From DATAMF01 sp964472565 (GTDB lineage: Bacteria > Chloroflexota > Anaerolineae > Aggregatilineales > Aggregatilineaceae): 8,883 nt of DNA. A program made the translations under genes and the position numbers. Location of the stretch: contig CAYYNB010000215.1 in NCBI GenBank assembly GCA_964472565.1, forward strand, positions 1 through 8,883, written 5' to 3'. This document shows, piece by piece, positions 5,403 through 8,883 of the stretch (its first letter is position 1; each line of letters starts with the position of its first letter). The notes under the pieces are model-generated. The model was given only the letters and a program-made list of their open reading frames with translations, was not told the DNA's origin and made no database searches.

Positions 5403-6650
5403 TCAGCTCAGTTCGGGCAGGGTGACGGGTGGGGCCGGGGGGCGCGCCGGAGGCGGCGTGGGATGGTTGCGGATGTAGGCGGCCAAGACATGCGGCATGA
5501 TGCGGACTCCGGTTCCGTGCGGGTCCTGCGCGAGCAGGGATTTATGCATCAGTTCGCGCACCAGCACCACATTGAGTTCGGATTTTTGGGCAGCGACCTG
5601 ATAGATCGTCGCGATTTCTTCGCCGTTCAGCCCGCGCAGCAGGGTTTCACATTCGGCCTGGATGTTCGGTTCGGCGCTGAGACGCGTGGCGGCTAACTGC
5701 ACGGCCTGATTGTAGTCCTGGGACTGCAACTGCTGGATTTTATCGACGTGCTGGAAACCCGCCCGCAGCAGGCCCGCAAAACCACCCGTGGCGCGAATCA
5801 GCAAGCCGAGGCCGTAGTCCTGTTTGCTGACGGTGCGCTCTTCAAGCTGTTCGATCATACGCCAGGCGTCATCGTCACCAAAGGGCCGCAGATAGATCGT
5901 CGCGTCGTTGAAGAGTTCGATGAACGGCTCCAGCACATTCATGCGGCTCCCGGCGAGATAGGACAGGTTGTTGCGGGTGAAGGTCACAAACATGACATTA
6001 TATTTGAAACGATCCCGGATGCTGCGCAGCGCCACAAAAAAATAATTGGGCATGGTGTCGAGCAGCCGCTCGAATTCATCCATAAAATAGGCGATGCGGA
6101 TCGGGGTGTTTTGCAGGCGATGTCCCGTTAAAGCCGCGTCGAGGATCGTTTCGAGGTGGCGCAGCGCCATATGGGCGTGCAGTTCGTCCTCAAAGTCGGT
6201 CATGTCGGGGTGGGCATTGTTGAAGCGCTCCTGGCAGCGCGCGATCTGATCGGCCAGATCGGGCGATACCGTGGGGGCCGCTGGCGCCGGATGATAAACC
6301 GGGTACAACTGCGGCGTGATGCCGGTACGGTGGGCGAGCAGTTCAAAACCGGGCCAGGAACTGGCCGCGATCTCGCCCCGATCACGCGGGAGGCTGGGCA
6401 GCAGGGCGTTGGGATCGATGTTGACGGCGATGATCGGTCCCTGCTGGGCGGTCAGCGGCGCATAACGGTTCCAGGGATTGTTGGGATCGTTAGGGGCGAG
6501 CCGTTCCTGATCTAAAAACCGGAGCAGGTTGGTTTTGCCGACACTGGGCGGGCCGATGACGGAAACACACTGGCCGCGATCCAGCGCGGAGACAATGGCC
6601 GATACTTCGTCCTTGCGATAATCCGGATGGTAATAACGTGATTGTGCCAT
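5403..6650 (-). CDS. P-loop ATPase (AAA/STAND-like) with proline-rich tail
   Basis: The 415-residue protein has a Walker A motif GPPSVGKT at 33-40 and a Walker B strand IRIAYFMDEFERL at 184-196, with D191 and E192 for Mg2+ and hydrolysis. A sensor-1-like segment (NVMFVTFTRNNLS, 218-230) follows. The C-terminal third (about 335-395) is helical and could be a winged-helix domain, and the end (about 397-411) is proline-rich. The order fits the ORC/STAND-type ATPases, which act as nucleotide switches. A long charged insert (about 85-165) separates the two Walker motifs. No membrane segment is seen. ATG 6650 has AGGA (6660-6657) at 6 nt. It lies 42 bp downstream of the histidine kinase gene on the same strand, so it is probably co-transcribed and may act in the same pathway. 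The partner and the process are not readable. Confidence 0.88.
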   Translation of the reverse strand: MAQSRYYHPDYRKDEVSAIVSALDRGQCVSVIGPPSVGKTNLLRFLDQERLAPNDPNNPWNRYAPLTAQQGPIIAVNIDPNALLPSLPRDRGEIAASSWPGFELLAHRTGITPQLYPVYHPAPAAPTVSPDLADQIARCQERFNNAHPDMTDFEDELHAHMALRHLETILDAALTGHRLQNTPIRIAYFMDEFERLLDTMPNYFFVALRSIRDRFKYNVMFVTFTRNNLSYLAGSRMNVLEPFIELFNDATIYLRPFGDDDAWRMIEQLEERTVSKQDYGLGLLIRATGGFAGLLRAGFQHVDKIQQLQSQDYNQAVQLAATRLSAEPNIQAECETLLRGLNGEEIATIYQVAAQKSELNVVLVRELMHKSLLAQDPHGTGVRIMPHVLAAYIRNHPTPPPARPPAPPVTLPELS

Positions 6651-6667
6651 AACGTGTCCTGGTTGTT

Positions 6668-6684
6668 ATAGAACGGCGCTCTAT
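6668..6684. promoter_or_regulatory. 17-bp near-palindrome upstream of the ATPase gene
   Basis: ATAGAACGGCGCTCTAT is symmetrical about its central G apart from one mismatched pair. It lies in the 42-bp gap between kinase and ATPase, 17 bp upstream of the ATPase start. A minus-strand TATAAC (6671-6666), with no matching -35 box, overlaps its left edge. It could be an operator for an internal promoter (the shape resembles TetR-type sites) or a small mRNA hairpin. Confidence 0.3.
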
Positions 6685-6692
6685 CCTAATTT

Positions 6693-8762
6693 TTAGTTCG
6701 CCGACCCGTGATTGGCAAACTTGGGCAGGGTAAAACTAAAGGTGCTGCCTTCACCGAGTTCGCTGTCCACGCCCACACTGCCGCCCAATTTTTCGACAAT
6801 ACGCTGGACGATGGACAACCCCAGACCGTATCCGCCCCGGCTGTGGGACAGGCGGGAGAAGGGTTTGAACAAGAGGGACTGCGATTCCAGTTCGATGCCG
6901 GGGCCGTTATCGCGTACCCAGAAACGAACCAGACCATCAGCCAGGGGGGTCGCTCCGACTTCGATCACCGGGGGGGTGCCGCCGTATTTGAGCGCATTGC
7001 TGATGTAGTTGACCCAGACGAGTTCGATCCAGGGGGCATAGCCGATCACGGTCGGCCAGGAGGCCGGGATAACCAGCCTGCCGTCGAAATTCTGGAGCAT
7101 ATAACTCAGGTGGATTTGCACATCCTCAAGAATCTGATCCATGTCGAGCAGGCTGGTGGGCACCTGCTGGTGGTGGATTTCGGCGAGCAGCAGCAGATTG
7201 TCGATAATCTCGTTCATTTTGGTCAGGCTGTTATCGGCAATTTTGAGGTATTCGGCCAGCGTGTCATCGTCGGAATACTGGGTGATCAAAATATCGAACA
7301 CATTCATAATGACATGCAGCGGGTTTTTCAGGTCGTGCGCGGCGGAATGGGAAAAGGCGTCGAGATCGCTGATGAGCTTTTCGCGCTCTTTTTCGTCACG
7401 GGCACGCTGAACGGCCAGCGCGTAAAATTCGGCCATGCGGCGAACGGCGTCGAGGTCGTGATCGGTAAAATGACGCGGGGGATCGGCCAGGGTGATCTGT
7501 CCCACTTTTTTCCCCTTGAGAAGAACCGGGACGACCAGCAACTGTTCAAAGGGCGGGCGGGGCAGCAACTGCGCCGTGGAATTGGTGTAAAACGCGATGT
7601 CGCCGATGGTGGAAAACAAAAAGCCTGGTTCTAAATCGGGCGGCATGTCCTCAAGTGAATAATTCAGCAGTTCGCCCGCCAGGTCATCCTGGGTGGAGAC
7701 AAAACCATAGCGGTTGCCGATCAGGTTCTGCGCCTGGTGCAGGACGGTTTTGGAGATGTCTTCGATGGATGAGGATGAGATCAAGGGTTTGTAGAGCGCT
7801 GACAGCGCGGCATTGACCTGTAGTTCGCGTTTTAACCGGGATTCGGCCTGTTTGCGCGGCAGAATGTCGATGACCGACACAAACACTTTGGCCCAGGTGT
7901 CTTCGTAGCCGGGGGCGACTGACAGCCACATCGCGGTGGTGATCGGATTATGTTTCAGGGTGCTGCCGTTCATTTCACTGTAAAAACGGCCCTGGTTGTC
8001 GATCAGCGCCAGCAGTTCTTCGCGGAAGACATCCAGTGAATTTTCGACCAACTGATCTAACCCGACCAGGAGATCGGCTTTGCTGCTGGCCTCATACAGA
8101 TCAACGGAGGCTTGATTCAGGTTGATAACTTTGACCAGCCGGGCGCATTCTCCCACATCGGCGGGATTATTCTCGAAATGGGCGCGGAAATCGGTGATGC
8201 CGGAGGCGCGCAGGGTTTCAATATGCTGGCGCACGGCGGAGAAGTCTTCTTCCCAGAGCGAGATCGGAGAATCTTCGAACAGGCTGCGATAGTAGGCGGC
8301 GTTGCTGGTCAGAATTTCTTTAGCCTGCTGCTGCTCGGTGACATCAACCGCAAACACAATGACGCCCGTGATCTCCCCCTGCGCGTTGCGGTAGGGCACT
8401 TTATCGGTGCTGACCCAGTATTTCTGGCCGGAGGCGGATTGCAGCATTTCGACAATGCCCTTTTTCGGCTGGCCGGACTGGATGACATCCAGATCATCCT
8501 GGTAGTAGTTGTCGGCTTCGTCGGGGAAAAGGTCCCAGCCGGACTGACCTTCGATTTCCGAAACCGGCTTCTGGAGCAGGGTCGAGGCGGCGCGGTTGAC
8601 GCGCAGGAACCGGTTTTCGGTATCTTTATACCAGATGGTGGCGGGCACGCTGTCCAGGATAAGCTGAAGTTCTTCCTGGTGGTGGCGTAGGGCTGCTTCG
8701 GTATGTTCGAGTTGGGAAACGCGCGCGCGCAGTTGTTCGATTTCTTCCAGAAGGTCGTTCAT
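6693..8762 (-). CDS. soluble PAS-PAS-GAF sensor histidine kinase
   Basis: The 689-residue protein has a short coiled coil (about 2-35) and a PAS domain (about 30-145) ending in DVTEQQQ. A second PAS-like domain (about 155-305) has the unusual opening SPISLWEEDFS, and a GAF-like domain (about 315-455) follows. The transmitter holds the phospho-accepting H476 in AAHDLKNPL, then a HATPase domain: N589 in NYISNALKYG, DNGPGI at 618-623, the F-box LFKPFSRL at 631-638, and GGYGLGL at 643-649. All key kinase residues are present. There is no membrane helix, so it senses inside the cell through PAS/GAF ligands or protein contacts. It lacks a receiver domain and no response regulator gene is in the window, so it is an orphan kinase here. 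The GAF part looks shorter than usual in its middle. The start at 8762 has only a weak GGGA ribosome-binding site (8770-8767). The ATPase gene follows after 42 bp. Confidence 0.95.
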   Translation of the reverse strand: MNDLLEEIEQLRARVSQLEHTEAALRHHQEELQLILDSVPATIWYKDTENRFLRVNRAASTLLQKPVSEIEGQSGWDLFPDEADNYYQDDLDVIQSGQPKKGIVEMLQSASGQKYWVSTDKVPYRNAQGEITGVIVFAVDVTEQQQAKEILTSNAAYYRSLFEDSPISLWEEDFSAVRQHIETLRASGITDFRAHFENNPADVGECARLVKVINLNQASVDLYEASSKADLLVGLDQLVENSLDVFREELLALIDNQGRFYSEMNGSTLKHNPITTAMWLSVAPGYEDTWAKVFVSVIDILPRKQAESRLKRELQVNAALSALYKPLISSSSIEDISKTVLHQAQNLIGNRYGFVSTQDDLAGELLNYSLEDMPPDLEPGFLFSTIGDIAFYTNSTAQLLPRPPFEQLLVVPVLLKGKKVGQITLADPPRHFTDHDLDAVRRMAEFYALAVQRARDEKEREKLISDLDAFSHSAAHDLKNPLHVIMNVFDILITQYSDDDTLAEYLKIADNSLTKMNEIIDNLLLLAEIHHQQVPTSLLDMDQILEDVQIHLSYMLQNFDGRLVIPASWPTVIGYAPWIELVWVNYISNALKYGGTPPVIEVGATPLADGLVRFWVRDNGPGIELESQSLLFKPFSRLSHSRGGYGLGLSIVQRIVEKLGGSVGVDSELGEGSTFSFTLPKFANHGSAN

Positions 8763-8828
8763 GCTGTCCCATCAACAGTAATGGATGCCTCTTCCTCATA
8801 GGGTAACACACTTCTTCTACGTGTGAAA

Positions 8829-8857
8829 ATATTAGACTCTATCGGAAATAAAGTCCA
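8829..8857 (-). promoter_or_regulatory. possible sigma-70 promoter of the kinase-ATPase operon
   Basis: On the minus strand TGGACT (8857-8852) and TAATAT (8834-8829) are spaced by 17 bp and each match four of six consensus bases. The predicted leader would be about 60 nt and would contain a small stem (CACAC 8807-8811 with GTGTG 8821-8825). The match is weak. Confidence 0.25.
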
Positions 8858-8883
8858 TTGAGTTATGATCGAGCAAAAGTCGG

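Noticed and set aside
6708..7634. 308-codon plus-strand frame opposite the histidine kinase
   Set aside because: The minus frame contains all kinase boxes. The plus frame has no family resemblance.

Overview
The window is moderately GC-rich bacterial DNA carrying six confident protein genes, one candidate 14-codon leader ORF and several intergenic palindromes. No rRNA, tRNA, CRISPR array, transposase or phage gene was seen. The gene mix (VWA-FHA protein, PAS/GAF histidine kinase, P-loop ATPase with a proline-rich tail, secreted esterases) and the GC-rich palindromes between genes fit an environmental bacterium, most likely Chloroflexota (Anaerolineae-like). That assignment is an impression from gene style and rests on no marker gene.

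Layout. Bases 1-386 are non-coding and repeat-rich: a degenerate heptamer repeat, a 13-bp repeat and a roughly 95-bp palindromic element. A short ORF with a strong Shine-Dalgarno then runs, through an ATGA overlap, into a VWA-FHA gene (+). Two bases after that gene's stop codon a pol-beta-type nucleotidyltransferase begins (+). These two genes look like one operon. A pair of hairpins separates them from a convergent gene for a secreted alpha/beta hydrolase (-). That hydrolase and a PHB-depolymerase/feruloyl-esterase-like lipoprotein (+) are divergent across about 105 bp. This gap holds a perfect 20-bp palindrome with the AAGCGCTT core typical of LacI-family/cre-type operators. The lipoprotein gene converges on the last block across 188 bp containing more palindromic repeats. 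The last block, on the minus strand, is a soluble PAS-PAS-GAF histidine kinase followed 42 bp later by a P-loop ATPase, probably an operon.

How the genes may work together. The two hydrolases look like one scavenging unit: exported ester-cleaving enzymes sharing a regulatory gap and probably an operator. The kinase/ATPase pair and the VWA-FHA/nucleotidyltransferase pair look like two intracellular signalling modules. The kinase has no response regulator in the window, and the FHA protein has no Ser/Thr kinase in the window, so partners must lie elsewhere. Nothing here proves a new system. The best leads are the VWA-FHA/nucleotidyltransferase operon with its coupled leader ORF, and the palindromic operator between the esterases.
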